Source of the DNA: Clostridiales bacterium | GTDB lineage: Bacteria; Bacillota; Clostridia; Oscillospirales; Oscillospiraceae | Length of the DNA stretch: 37,681 nucleotides | Assembly: GCA_019418525.1 (NCBI GenBank) | Contig: DYBS01000001.1 | Coordinates: 1 to 37,681 of the forward strand | Direction: 5' to 3' | Shown here: positions 16,545-24,737 of the stretch, one piece after another | How the letters are laid out: each line of letters begins with the position of its first letter | How positions within the stretch are numbered: the first letter of the stretch is position 1 | Program-made: the position numbers and the translations under genes | Notes under the pieces: generated by a model | Told to the model about the DNA's origin: nothing | Seen by the model: only the letters and a program-made list of their open reading frames with translations | Database searches by the model: none

Positions 16545-17393
16545 TTACACCTCCAGTGCGGCCCGAGCAGCCGCGAGCTCTGCCATACCCTGCGCGTACT
16601 CCTCATCGTTGGGGGCCTTGCCGTGCCAGCCGGCCTTGTCCTCCATGTAGGAGACGCCCTTGCCCTTGGTGGTCTTCATGAGGATGGCGGTGGGCTTGCC
16701 GGTGCCCTTGTTGGCGTGGAACTTGGCGAAGGCGGACTCGATGTCCTGGAAGTCGTGGCCGTTGATCTTCACCACGTCGCAGCCGAAGGCCTCGAACTTC
16801 TTGTCCACGGGCTCGGTGTTCATGACGTCGCAGGTGCGGCCGTCGATCTGCAGGCCGTTCAGGTCCACAATGATGCAGAGGTTATCCAGCTTATAGTGGG
16901 CGGAGAACATGGTGGCCTCCCAGATCTGGCCCTCGGCCAGCTCGCCGTCGCCCACCACGCAGTAGACGTTGACGTCCTTGTTCAGGAACTTGGCGCCCTT
17001 GGCCATGCCGGCGGCGGCGGAGAGACCCTGGCCCAGAGAACCGGTGGACATGTCCACGCCGGGGACGGTGTTCATGTTGGGGTGGCCCTGGAGGTAGCTG
17101 TCGATGTGGCGCAGGGTGGGCAGGTCCTCCACGGGGAAGTAGCCCCGCAGGGCCAGCGTGCTGTAAAGGCCGGGGGCGGTGTGGCCCTTGGACAGCACAA
17201 AGCGGTCCCGGTCCTCCCACTTGGGGTTCTTGGGGTCAATGCGCATCTCCTTGAAGTAGAGATAGGTGAACATATCGGCCGCCGACAGGGAGCCGCCGGG
17301 ATGGCCGGACTTGGCGCCGTGGGTGCTGGTGAGCACGCCCTCCCGCACGGAGATGGCGGTGAGTTTCAGGGATTTTTCTTCCGCAGAAGTCAT
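16545..17393 (-). CDS. tkt: Transketolase, N-terminal subunit
   Basis: This is the thiamine-diphosphate pyrophosphate-binding half of the split transketolase, 282 residues. Visible landmarks are S-G-H-P-G-G-S-L (His31), S-K-G-H (His71), G-S-L-G-Q-G-L-S and the ThDP motif beginning G-D-G at 148-150 and ending at Asn171. The start at 17393 has AGAGGAGG 7 nt upstream; an in-frame GTG/TTG start further up gives an unlikely leader. A 39-nt gap follows the epimerase gene. With its partner it forms the complete enzyme in the cytoplasm. Confidence 0.94.
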   Translation of the reverse strand: MTSAEEKSLKLTAISVREGVLTSTHGAKSGHPGGSLSAADMFTYLYFKEMRIDPKNPKWEDRDRFVLSKGHTAPGLYSTLALRGYFPVEDLPTLRHIDSYLQGHPNMNTVPGVDMSTGSLGQGLSAAAGMAKGAKFLNKDVNVYCVVGDGELAEGQIWEATMFSAHYKLDNLCIIVDLNGLQIDGRTCDVMNTEPVDKKFEAFGCDVVKINGHDFQDIESAFAKFHANKGTGKPTAILMKTTKGKGVSYMEDKAGWHGKAPNDEEYAQGMAELAAARAALEV

Positions 17394-17432
17394 GCGATTT
17401 CCTCCTCTATGTAACATGATGGGGTGGGATGC

Positions 17433-18134
17433 TTAGTGCTTGCCCTGGCCGTAGTAGGCGTTGGGACCGTGCTTACGCATGTAGTGCTTGTCCTGGATGC
17501 GCTGAGGAGCGGGAGCGGCGCTGGGGTCCACCTGGCGGGTGAACATGGCCATCTTGGCCACTTCTTCCAGCACCACGGCGTGGTAGACGGCCTGGGCGGC
17601 GTCCTTACCCCAGGTGAAGGGGCCATGGCTGTGGCAGATGACGGCGGGGACGGCCACCGGGTCGATGCCCCGGGCCTTGAACTCCTCCACGATGACGTTG
17701 CCGGTGTTCATCTCGTAGTCCTCGTCCAGCTCCTCCTGGGTCAGGTGGCGGGCGCAGGGGATGGGGCCGTAGAAGTAGTCGGCGTGGGTGGTGCCGTAGC
17801 AGGGGATGTCACGGCCGGCCTGGGCCCAGCCCACGGCGTAGGGGCTGTGGGTGTGGACGATGCCGCCGATCTGGGGGAAGGCGTTGTAGAGCACCAGGTG
17901 GGTCTTGGTGTCGGAGGAGGGGTTCATGTCGCCCTCCACCTTGTTGCCCTTCAGGTCCATGACCACCAGGTCTTCGGGACGGAGCTCGTCATACTCCACG
18001 CCGGAGGGCTTGATGACGAAGAGCCCCTTCTCCCGGTCGATGCCGCTGACGTTGCCCCAGGTATAGGTCACAAGACCCCGGCGGGGCAGCTCCATATTGG
18101 CCTCGTATACCTTCTGCTTCAGTTCTTCCAGCAT
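17433..18134 (-). CDS. ulaF: L-ribulose-5-phosphate 4-epimerase (AraD/UlaF type)
   Basis: This class II aldolase-fold enzyme turns L-ribulose-5-phosphate into D-xylulose-5-phosphate, the last dedicated step of ascorbate (and arabinose) catabolism. The 233 residues match AraD/UlaF length. Zinc ligands are His94 and His96 (V-H-T-H-S) and a histidine of H-S-H-G (168-170). Asp75 (S-S-D-T-K-T-H) and Asp119 (T-H-A-D-Y-F-Y-G) are the expected acidic residues. The start at 18134 has GGAGGGTT upstream. Sequence alone does not separate AraD, UlaF and SgbE; the ulaE/ulaG neighbours favour UlaF. No arabinose genes are nearby. Confidence 0.92.
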   Translation of the reverse strand: MLEELKQKVYEANMELPRRGLVTYTWGNVSGIDREKGLFVIKPSGVEYDELRPEDLVVMDLKGNKVEGDMNPSSDTKTHLVLYNAFPQIGGIVHTHSPYAVGWAQAGRDIPCYGTTHADYFYGPIPCARHLTQEELDEDYEMNTGNVIVEEFKARGIDPVAVPAVICHSHGPFTWGKDAAQAVYHAVVLEEVAKMAMFTRQVDPSAAPAPQRIQDKHYMRKHGPNAYYGQGKH

Positions 18135-18162
18135 AGATGAACCCTCCATTGTTGCTGTTTCG

Positions 18163-18187
18163 GGACCGGCCGGAGCGCGGCCGGTCC
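18163..18187 (-). repeat. Intercistronic GC-rich hairpin without T-tract
   Basis: A perfect 10-bp stem (18163-18172 with 18178-18187) with a 5-nt loop lies between the Cof-type phosphatase and the epimerase gene. No T-run follows on either strand, so it is more likely an mRNA stability or processing element than a terminator. Confidence 0.65.
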
Positions 18188-18200
18188 GGCACAAATTATT

Positions 18201-19040
18201 TTAACACATCTCACACGAATCGAACAGATATTTCTCAACCACTTCGGCGATACCGTCGTGATTGTTGTCCCGGGTGGTGACCGCGTCGGCGGCCGCCTTG
18301 GCCTCGTCGGTGCCGTTGCACATGGCCACGCCCACCCCGGCGGCGCGGAGCATGGAGAGGTCGTTGGCCGCGTCTCCGGCGGAGACGGTGTTTTCCCGGG
18401 GGATGCCCAGCCGCTGGGCCAGCTGCAAGAGGGCGTTGCCCTTGCTCAGGCCTCGGGGGATGATCTCCAGATACTCCTCACAGGAGAAGAAGCTGTCCAG
18501 CCGCTCCCCGTAGTGCTCCAGCACCCAGGACTGGAAGGAGATAAGGGGCTCCTTGTGTTCGTAGTCGATGACCAGCATCTTGGCCGGCTCCCGCGTGAGG
18601 GCGTCCACGCCGGGGATGACAGCGTGCTCCATAAGGATGTTGGAGCAGTAGCGGCGGATGGCCGCGTCGTCGCACCGGGGCTCCACCAGGACCCGGCTCT
18701 CGTCATAGGTCTGGATGTGCAGTTCCCGGCGGTTGGCCTCTTCAAAAACGGCCCGCACCAGCTCCAGGGGCACTGTTTCCTCGAAGAGGATCTTCTGTGC
18801 GCCTGTGTCGTAGAGAATGCCGCCGTTGAAGGCAATGAGGTAGCACCCGGGACCGGTGAGCTCCAGCCGCCGGGCCTGCTCGATGGCGCTGACCAGGGGG
18901 CGGCCGGTGGTGATCACCACCTGGTGCCCGGCGGCCAGGGCTTTTTCAATGGCGGAGCGGTTGCCGGGGGTGATCTCCTTCCGGTCGTTGAGGAGGGTGC
19001 CGTCCAGGTCCAGAAACAGGGCCTTGCAGTTGGATTTCAT
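18201..19040 (-). CDS. Cof-type HAD-IIB sugar-phosphate phosphatase
   Basis: The 279-residue cytosolic phosphatase has motif I F-L-D-L-D-G-T with Asp11 and Asp13, motif II I-T-T-G-R-P, a C2-type cap (about 85-190), Lys200 in G-L-S-K-G-N-A, and motif IV G-D-A-A-N-D with Asp223 and Asp227. Family members dephosphorylate sugar phosphates or FMN-like molecules. In this operon a role in clearing toxic or dead-end sugar phosphates is plausible but not shown. It starts 5 nt after the propeller gene stop and has only a weak ribosome site, so it is probably translated by coupling. Confidence 0.86.
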   Translation of the reverse strand: MKSNCKALFLDLDGTLLNDRKEITPGNRSAIEKALAAGHQVVITTGRPLVSAIEQARRLELTGPGCYLIAFNGGILYDTGAQKILFEETVPLELVRAVFEEANRRELHIQTYDESRVLVEPRCDDAAIRRYCSNILMEHAVIPGVDALTREPAKMLVIDYEHKEPLISFQSWVLEHYGERLDSFFSCEEYLEIIPRGLSKGNALLQLAQRLGIPRENTVSAGDAANDLSMLRAAGVGVAMCNGTDEAKAAADAVTTRDNNHDGIAEVVEKYLFDSCEMC

Positions 19041-19045
19041 GGCCG

Positions 19046-20110
19046 TTACTCGGTGACGGTGTACATGGCGATCTCGTTGATCTCACGGTTGGTGCCGATG
19101 ATCACGTCCTCGCCCTTGGAGTTCACAAAGTGCATGGCGTTGGCGCAGCCGGTGTTGCGGTCCAGGAAGTCGGCGCGGTAGTTGCCGGCCTCGGCGTCCC
19201 AGGTGATGGCCACGGTGTCCTTGGTGCCCTTGCGCCAGCCCACGATCCAGGTGGGCTTGCCCAGGATGGTGTCGGCCCAGGTGGCGTGGAGCATCTCGGT
19301 GTCGGCCTCGGGAGCGGGGTACTTCCACTGGGGGATGTAGTGGCCGTGCTCATTCTGGTGGTAGATGGTGAGCGAGTTGCCGTGGAAGTCACTGATGACG
19401 CCCAGCTCCATCTTGCCGTCGCCGTCGAAGTCCACCATTACGGCGTCGCTGGTGGGGATGTCCAGCACCTTGGTGACCACCCACTCGCCGCCGGGGACCA
19501 TGGGGGGATCAAAGATGAAGGTACCTTCCTCGCAGCCCACCAGGGCGGCGTCGTGGCCGCCGTGCTGGAACACGCTGAAGCCGTGGTTCTTGAGCATCCC
19601 GTCCTGGAGCAGGGTCAGCTCCAGCTGGTTGTCATCGTTGTAGGCGGAGAGATCGGCGGGGAGGACGGCGCCGTAGGTTTCACCGGGGAAGCGCCAGTCG
19701 TTCTTGTACTCATGGCCGGACTTCAGGCAGCAGACGATCAGGTAGTTGATGCCGCCACGGTTGAGGATGCCGAAGCGGTGGACGAAGGGGGCGCGGCAGA
19801 GAGTGCGGATCTCCCAGTCATTTTCGCCCTTGGGGGTGGCGATGATGATGGAGGCATCGGCGCCGTCGTTGGGGCCGTAGAACTTGCGGGTGGCCAGGAA
19901 CTGCCCGTCGGAGCCGGGGACCTGGATCATGGTCATGACGCCGCCGGGGCCCTCCCAGACGGTCTCCAGCTGCTGGCCGTCCTCCGAGAAGAGGTAGCAG
20001 GGGTCCTGCTTCTCGGCGGCCACCAGGAAGCAGGGGCGGCCCTTGTAGTTCAGAGTGGTGGTGGCGTAGCACTTAGTCAGATTCCCGATGACTTTCTTCT
20101 CCACATGCAT
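19046..20110 (-). CDS. Cytosolic seven-repeat FG-GAP-like beta-propeller protein, unknown function
   Basis: The 354 residues have no signal peptide or membrane segment. I can divide the chain into seven similar units (about 14-45, 57-92, 108-140, 176-201, 221-250, 272-304, 322-350). Each has a small/hydrophobic opening and a buried V/I-rich strand, as in FG-GAP/VCBS propeller blades; unit five has the calcium-type D-F-D-G-D-G at 227-232. Histidines recur near the start of several units (His111, His176, His275, His327) with Trp277 and a G-W-R-K-G at 291-295, suggesting a functional central face. GGAG lies about 10 nt before the ATG at 20110. It sits between ulaE and the Cof phosphatase in an ascorbate operon lacking UlaD, so it may be an enzyme of sugar-acid metabolism. 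Propeller sugar dehydratases such as aldos-2-ulose dehydratase are a loose precedent. The role is unproven. Confidence 0.7.
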   Translation of the reverse strand: MHVEKKVIGNLTKCYATTTLNYKGRPCFLVAAEKQDPCYLFSEDGQQLETVWEGPGGVMTMIQVPGSDGQFLATRKFYGPNDGADASIIIATPKGENDWEIRTLCRAPFVHRFGILNRGGINYLIVCCLKSGHEYKNDWRFPGETYGAVLPADLSAYNDDNQLELTLLQDGMLKNHGFSVFQHGGHDAALVGCEEGTFIFDPPMVPGGEWVVTKVLDIPTSDAVMVDFDGDGKMELGVISDFHGNSLTIYHQNEHGHYIPQWKYPAPEADTEMLHATWADTILGKPTWIVGWRKGTKDTVAITWDAEAGNYRADFLDRNTGCANAMHFVNSKGEDVIIGTNREINEIAMYTVTE

Positions 20111-20129
20111 GATAACGATCTCCTCTCTC

Positions 20130-20972
20130 TTACTTCTGCTGGTCCAGCAGAGCGCGCATCTTGGTGTTGGCAAACACGATATCTTCCTTCCAGGTCTCCT
20201 TGCCCACGTCCCACATCTCAGTGACGAAGCGGCGCACACCCAGGTCCCAGGCCTTGGCGATGACGGCGGGGAAGTCCACATGGCCGGTGAGGAAGGGGAT
20301 CTCGCGGAACTTGCCGGGCACGGTCTCCTTCAGGTGGAGGGCCACGATGTGGCCGCGGCCGGACTCCAGATCGTCCAGCACGGAGGTGCCGTAGGTGACC
20401 GCGGCGTTGGTGAGGTTGCCGGAGTCGGGGTAGACGCCCAGATAGGGGCTGTTCACCATATTCACATAGAACATGGACTTCCAGGTGGTGTTCATGAAGT
20501 CGGTTTCCATGGTCTCAAAGCCCAGTACCACGCCCTTCACAGCGGCCATCTCGGCGGCCTTCTTCAGGTTCTCGGCGAAGGCGGCCTTGGTCTCGGGGGT
20601 GGAGTCCTCGTAGTAGACGTCGTACCCGGCCAGCTGGATGATGCGGATGCCCAGGTCGTCGGCCAGCTGAATGGCCTTCTCCATGATCTCCATGCTGCGC
20701 GCCCGGATAGCGGGGTCGGCGGAGCCCATGGGGTACTTGCGGTGGCCGGACAGGCACATGCTGCGGATGGGCATGCCCACCTCCTGCATCAGAGCCACCA
20801 GCTCGGCGCGCTCCTGCGCGGTCCAATCCAGGCGGGAGAGCTTCTCGTCCTTCTCGTCAATGCTGATCTCCACGAAGTCATAGCCGCACTCTTTCGCACA
20901 TTCCAGTTTTTCTTTCCAGGTCATGGACGCAGGCATGGCTTTTTCATACAACCCAATGCTGTATGCGTTCAT
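20130..20972 (-). CDS. ulaE: L-xylulose-5-phosphate 3-epimerase (L-ribulose-5-phosphate-forming)
   Basis: UlaE converts L-xylulose-5-phosphate to L-ribulose-5-phosphate. The 280-residue TIM barrel follows E. coli UlaE closely as I recall it: G-L-Y-E-K-A near the start, D-E-x-L-S-R-L-D-W, S-M-C-L-S-x-H-R, and I-Q-L-A-G-Y-D-V-Y-Y. The likely metal-binding set is Glu153, Asp183, His213 and Glu252. The start at 20972 is chosen because AAGGAGG lies 8 nt upstream; the next in-frame ATG, 18 nt upstream, overlaps that site. It is the first gene of the minus-strand operon, about 77 nt from its predicted transcription start. Confidence 0.94.
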   Translation of the reverse strand: MNAYSIGLYEKAMPASMTWKEKLECAKECGYDFVEISIDEKDEKLSRLDWTAQERAELVALMQEVGMPIRSMCLSGHRKYPMGSADPAIRARSMEIMEKAIQLADDLGIRIIQLAGYDVYYEDSTPETKAAFAENLKKAAEMAAVKGVVLGFETMETDFMNTTWKSMFYVNMVNSPYLGVYPDSGNLTNAAVTYGTSVLDDLESGRGHIVALHLKETVPGKFREIPFLTGHVDFPAVIAKAWDLGVRRFVTEMWDVGKETWKEDIVFANTKMRALLDQQK

Positions 20973-21055
20973 TCTTACTGCCTCCTTCATGAAAAATGGG
21001 ACCTTTTACGATTGATGTTCGAAGTGAAGAACCTAATGTTCTCTTTTCTGGTTTG

Positions 21056-21084
21056 ATTATAGCGGATCGACTTTCGTTTTGCAA
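21056..21084 (-). promoter_or_regulatory. Sigma-A promoter of the ulaE operon
   Basis: Read on the minus strand, TTGCAA (21084-21079) and TATAAT (21061-21056) are separated by exactly 17 bp. A CAAAACG element (21081-21075) overlaps the -35. The predicted start is near 21049, leaving a 77-nt leader to ulaE. Confidence 0.85.
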
Positions 21085-21343
21085 TACACTTTGAACACTT
21101 TATGAGAAGTTTTTATCGTTGAAACAGGGGGCAAAAAATTGACGTTTTGACGAAACGGGGGGTAAGAGAGGGGGCATATTCAGTAAAAATGGTTTTACAA
21201 TTCCATAGTAATAAAGGAAATAGAGGTTAAATCCTGGGAAAAGGTTGTTGCAAAAACATGTAAAACGAACTCAAACAAACAAAGAATGAACATAAAATGA
21301 AAAAACAAACGTAAAATCGCCTTGAAAACGATCAATCGTTTTG
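21075..21343. promoter_or_regulatory. Repeated CGTTTTG/AAAACG elements, candidate DeoR (UlaR-like) operators
   Basis: CGTTTTG occurs at 21075-21081, 21143-21149 and 21337-21343, and the complement AAAACG at 21262-21267 and 21325-21330. The last pair forms a perfect palindrome, AAAACGAT-CA-ATCGTTTT (21325-21342), filling the spacer of the ulaG promoter. Another copy overlaps the -35 of the ulaE promoter. This layout fits one repressor that shuts both divergent operons, with possible looping. The rest of the 451-bp spacer is AT-rich and holds no gene that I can see. Confidence 0.6.
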
Positions 21344-21350
21344 GCATAAT
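21322..21350 (+). promoter_or_regulatory. Sigma-A promoter of the ulaG-ptsI operon
   Basis: TTGAAA (21322-21327) and CATAAT (21345-21350) are separated by 17 bp, with an 18-nt palindrome across the spacer. The sequence starting at the -35 matches the loose CcpA cre consensus except at one position, so catabolite control is possible. The predicted start is near 21357, about 67 nt before ulaG. Confidence 0.85.
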
Positions 21351-21423
21351 AACAGTGCAGATAAGAAATGCGTTCGGACAAGCGGGAGGACGCGAAAACG
21401 AGCAGGATCAAAGGAGGATTCCC

Positions 21424-22527
21424 ATGAGCAAAGTTTCTGAAATGACCCGTGAGAAGTGGATCATGTCTACCTTCCCCGAGTGGGGCACCTGGCTGGTGGA
21501 GGACATCGAGAACGAGGTCGTCCAGCCCGGCAACGTGGCGATGTGGTGGCTGGGCTGCACCGGCGTGTGGTTCAAGACCCCCGGCGGCGCCAACATCACC
21601 ATCGACCTGTGGTGCGGCAACGGCAAGCGCACCCACGGCGATGGCAAGATGAAGGTGGGCCATCAGATGGCCAACATGTGCGGCGGCCGCATGATGCAGC
21701 CCAACCTGCGCAACGTGCCCTTCGTCATTGATCCGTTCGCCTTCAAGCAGGTGGACGCCGTGCTGGCCACCCACTACCATCAGGACCACATGTCCGCCGA
21801 GTGGGCCGCCCACGTCATCCAGAGCGGCATGACCACCACCGACGAGAAGGGCAACGTCATCCCCGTGCCCTTCATCGGCCCCAAGAAGTCCGTGGAAACC
21901 TGGGTGAAGTGGGGCGTGCCTGAGGACCGCTGCATCACCGTCAAGCCCGGCGACGTCATCAAGATCAAGGACATTGAGATCGTGGCTCTGGACAGCTTTG
22001 ACCGCACCTGCATCGTTACCACCGACTCCACCGGCCCCGACCGCGAGGAGCTGACCGGCAAGTGCCCCACCGACATGGACGAGAAGGCCGTCAACTACCT
22101 GGTCAAGACCCCCGGCGGCAACATCTACCACTCCGGTGACTCCCACTTCTCCATCTACTTCGCCAAGCACGGCAAGGACTACGACATCGACGTGGCCTTC
22201 GGCTCCTTCGGCGAGAACCCCATCGGCATGCAGGACAAGATGACCTCCACCGACATCCTGCGCATGGCCGAGAACCTGCGCTGCAAGGTGGTCGTGCCCA
22301 TCCACTGGGATGTGTGGACCAACTTCCAGGCCGACTGCGAGGAGATCAAGCTCCTGTACGATTTCAAGAAGGACCGCAACGAGTACAAGTTCCACCCCTT
22401 CTTCTGGCAGGTGGGCGGCAAGTATGTCTATCCTCAGGATAAGGACAAGATCTACTACCATCACCGCCGCGGTTTTGAGGACTGCTTCGAGCATCCCCAG
22501 AACATTCCTTACCGTTCCTGCCTGTAA
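21424..22527 (+). CDS. ulaG: L-ascorbate-6-phosphate lactonase
   Basis: UlaG hydrolyses L-ascorbate-6-phosphate to 3-keto-L-gulonate-6-phosphate in the cytosol. The 367-residue metallo-beta-lactamase-fold protein has the metal motif H-Y-H-Q-D-H (His117, His119, Asp121, His122), and the stretches S-T-F-P-E-W-G-T-W, M-W-W-L-G-C-T-G and H-S-G-D-S-H that are nearly as in E. coli UlaG. AAAGGAGG lies 7 nt before the ATG at 21424; an upstream in-frame TTG at 21322 is part of the promoter -35. It is the first gene of the plus operon, as expected for the enzyme acting directly on the PTS product. Confidence 0.96.
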   Translation: MSKVSEMTREKWIMSTFPEWGTWLVEDIENEVVQPGNVAMWWLGCTGVWFKTPGGANITIDLWCGNGKRTHGDGKMKVGHQMANMCGGRMMQPNLRNVPFVIDPFAFKQVDAVLATHYHQDHMSAEWAAHVIQSGMTTTDEKGNVIPVPFIGPKKSVETWVKWGVPEDRCITVKPGDVIKIKDIEIVALDSFDRTCIVTTDSTGPDREELTGKCPTDMDEKAVNYLVKTPGGNIYHSGDSHFSIYFAKHGKDYDIDVAFGSFGENPIGMQDKMTSTDILRMAENLRCKVVVPIHWDVWTNFQADCEEIKLLYDFKKDRNEYKFHPFFWQVGGKYVYPQDKDKIYYHHRRGFEDCFEHPQNIPYRSCL

Positions 22528-22546
22528 GCAGACGGCGTAACCAACT

Positions 22547-22578
22547 GCGGCGCCGGAAGCTCCGGCCTCCGGCGCCGC
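22547..22578 (+). repeat. Intercistronic hairpin between ulaG and ulaC
   Basis: An 11-bp perfect GC stem (22547-22557 with 22568-22578) with a 10-nt loop and no following T-run. A smaller CCCCGC/GCGGGG hairpin (22598-22613) lies just before the ulaC ribosome site. These could stabilise the ulaG message or reduce passage to the PTS genes. Confidence 0.65.
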
Positions 22579-22632
22579 TCCAGTATTGAATCGACTGCCC
22601 CGCCGCCGCGGGGAGAAAAGGGGAACTAGACT

Positions 22633-23115
22633 ATGGCAAGCGTCTTGCAGAAAATCGTGGAGCGCGGGCATTACAAGTTCGTGGACAGCGTCTCCTCCTG
22701 GCAGGAGGCCGTCAAGCTGAGCACCGAGTCCCTGGTCAAGACCGGCTATGTGGACGAGGACTACTATAAGCAGATCGTCGCCTGTATCGAGGAGTACGGC
22801 CCCTATGTGGTGTTCGACCACTATGTGGCCATGCCCCACTCTCAGCAGGACGCCTCCGGCGTCCATAAGACCTCCGTGGGCTTTATGCGGGTCAAGGAGG
22901 ATGTGGACTTCGGCGTGGACGAGGACGGCGAGCGCAAGGTGGCCCGGCTGTTCTTCACCCTGGCGTCCTGCAATCCTGACGAGCACACCGACAACATCGC
23001 CTCACTTATGGGCATCTTTACCAATGAGCCCCTGCTGGACGCCCTGATGGAGGCCAATACCCCGGAGGACATTCTGGCCGCCGAGGAGAAGTATCCCTGC
23101 GAAGAGGACTTTTAA
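22633..23115 (+). CDS. ulaC: PTS ascorbate-type EIIA component
   Basis: This is the EIIA phosphocarrier that accepts phosphate from HPr and passes it to the EIIB protein. The 160-residue protein has the PTS EIIA type-2 fold pattern, and its active-site histidine is His69 in the V-A-M-P-H-S motif. AAAAGGGG precedes the ATG at 22633 with a rather long spacing of about 9-10 nt. It is a free-standing domain, as in the E. coli ula operon. Its place directly before the ascorbate EIIC gene supports the assignment. Confidence 0.92.
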   Translation: MASVLQKIVERGHYKFVDSVSSWQEAVKLSTESLVKTGYVDEDYYKQIVACIEEYGPYVVFDHYVAMPHSQQDASGVHKTSVGFMRVKEDVDFGVDEDGERKVARLFFTLASCNPDEHTDNIASLMGIFTNEPLLDALMEANTPEDILAAEEKYPCEEDF

Positions 23116-23196
23116 GAGAGACTTCCATTTTGCGCGGGAAATGGGGCCATAAACCCCTAAATCCCCCTTGAAAAGTGAAGAAAGTGAGGAGTTCAA

Positions 23197-24714
23197 GTGA
23201 TCATTCTGGATATTCTGAAGGCTATCTGGGAGTTCTTCGCCACCTACATCCTGCAGCAGGCTCCCTACATGATCGGCTTTTTGACCCTTTTGGGCTATGC
23301 GCTCATGGGGAAAAAGTGGTATGATATTCTGGGTGGCACCCTGAAAGCTATCATCGGCATGCTGATTCTGAACGTCGGTTCCAGCGGCCTGTCCAACACC
23401 TTCCGCCCCATCCTGGCCGGCCTGCGTGAGCGCTTCAATCTGACCGCTTGCGTCATCGACCCCTACTATGGTCAGAACGCCGTCACCGCCGGCGTGGAAG
23501 AAGTCTTTGGTAAGGGCTTCTCCCAGGCCATGACCCTGCTGCTGATCGCCTTTATCGTCAATATCCTGCTGGTTCGCTTCAACAAGTTCACCAAGTGCCG
23601 CACTCTGTTTACCACCGGCCATGTCCAGGTGCAGCAGGCGGCCACCGCTTACTGGCTCATCATGTTCGCCCTGCCCGGCCTGCTGGCCTATAACAATGAC
23701 ATCCCCATGCTCATCGTCATGTCCGTGGTCCTGGGCGCCTACTGGGCTGTGGGCTCCAACCTGACCGTCAAGCCCATGCAGGAGCTGAGCGACGGCGCCG
23801 GCTTCGCCATTGCCCATCAGCAGATGTTCGGCATCCGCCTGGGCTACTGGGCCGCCGACAAGTTCTTCGGCACCAACGGCGGCAAGCGCAAGAAGGAGAT
23901 CAAGAAGGTGGGCGATATGGAGATGCCCGGCTTCTTCTCCATCTTCAATGAGAACATGGTCTGTACCGCCATCCTGATGACCGTCTTCTTCGGCACCATC
24001 ATGGCCGTCATCGGCAAGGACTTCTTCGTGGCCTCCGGCGCCACCACGGAATCCAGCAACTTCGTGATGTACTGCCTGACCACCTCCCTGAACTTCGCCG
24101 TGTACCTGGCTATCCTGCAGCTGGGCGTCCGCACCTTCGTCACCGAGCTGACCGCCTCCTTCCAGGGCATCGCGGACAAGCTCCTGCCCTCCTCCATCCC
24201 CGGTGTGGACTGCGCCGTCTGCTACGGCTTCGGCGACGCCAACGCTGTGACCTTCGGCTTCCTGGCCGGCCTGGTGGGCCAGCTGATCGCCATCGTTATC
24301 CTGATCGTCACCGGCTCCCCCACCATCATCATCTGCGGCTTCGTGCCTGTCTTCTTCGATAACGCCACCATCGGTCTGGTGGCCAACGAGAAGGGCGGCC
24401 TGAAGGCCTGCCTGGTCATCCCCTTCATCTCCGGTCTCATCCAGGTCTTTGGCTCCGCCTTCATCGCCGGCTGGGTCGGACTGGCCGATTACGGCGGATA
24501 CCTGGGCATGTTCGACTGGGCTACCGTGTGGCCTGCCTTCACCGTCATCATGAAGTACCTGGGCTATGTGGGCGTGGCTGTGGTCGTGATCGTGCTGCTG
24601 GCCATCCCCCAGATCGAGTACCGCATGGACAAGAAGGGCTACAACCTGATCACCGAGGACTACGAGGCTTACAAGAAGTATAAGGGTATCGTCACTGAGG
24701 ACGAGGCGTTCTAA
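23197..24714 (+). CDS. ulaA: PTS ascorbate-specific permease EIIC
   Basis: UlaA is the integral-membrane transporter that carries and phosphorylates L-ascorbate. The 505-residue protein has about ten or eleven hydrophobic segments and family stretches very like E. coli UlaA: F-T-T-G-H-V-x-V-Q-Q-A, G-F-A-I-A-H-Q-Q, R-T-F-V-T-E-L, F-F-D-N-A-T-I-G. It is about 40 residues longer than E. coli UlaA, partly in a charged loop near 228-240 (G-G-K-R-K-K-E-I-K-K) and in the C-terminal tail. The start is GTG at 23197, preceded by GAGGAG. The 81-nt gap before it has small inverted repeats only. Confidence 0.95.
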   Translation: MIILDILKAIWEFFATYILQQAPYMIGFLTLLGYALMGKKWYDILGGTLKAIIGMLILNVGSSGLSNTFRPILAGLRERFNLTACVIDPYYGQNAVTAGVEEVFGKGFSQAMTLLLIAFIVNILLVRFNKFTKCRTLFTTGHVQVQQAATAYWLIMFALPGLLAYNNDIPMLIVMSVVLGAYWAVGSNLTVKPMQELSDGAGFAIAHQQMFGIRLGYWAADKFFGTNGGKRKKEIKKVGDMEMPGFFSIFNENMVCTAILMTVFFGTIMAVIGKDFFVASGATTESSNFVMYCLTTSLNFAVYLAILQLGVRTFVTELTASFQGIADKLLPSSIPGVDCAVCYGFGDANAVTFGFLAGLVGQLIAIVILIVTGSPTIIICGFVPVFFDNATIGLVANEKGGLKACLVIPFISGLIQVFGSAFIAGWVGLADYGGYLGMFDWATVWPAFTVIMKYLGYVGVAVVVIVLLAIPQIEYRMDKKGYNLITEDYEAYKKYKGIVTEDEAF

Positions 24715-24737
24715 ATCTCCATGCTCTGCGCTCCGGC

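Noticed and set aside
14824..16650. Long plus-strand frame opposite rpe and transketolase
   Set aside because: Composition is that of an antisense shadow (Gly/His/Val/Leu runs), and the minus strand encodes clear enzymes with full motifs.
19046..20281. Longer N-terminal version of the propeller protein starting at 20281
   Set aside because: The extra 57 residues overlap the end of ulaE and lack family character; the ATG at 20110 has its own ribosome site.
21322..21336. CcpA cre site over the ulaG -35
   Set aside because: It matches the loose consensus except at one position but fails at three positions of a stricter one, and the bases are already explained by the promoter and palindrome. 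It is mentioned only as a possibility.
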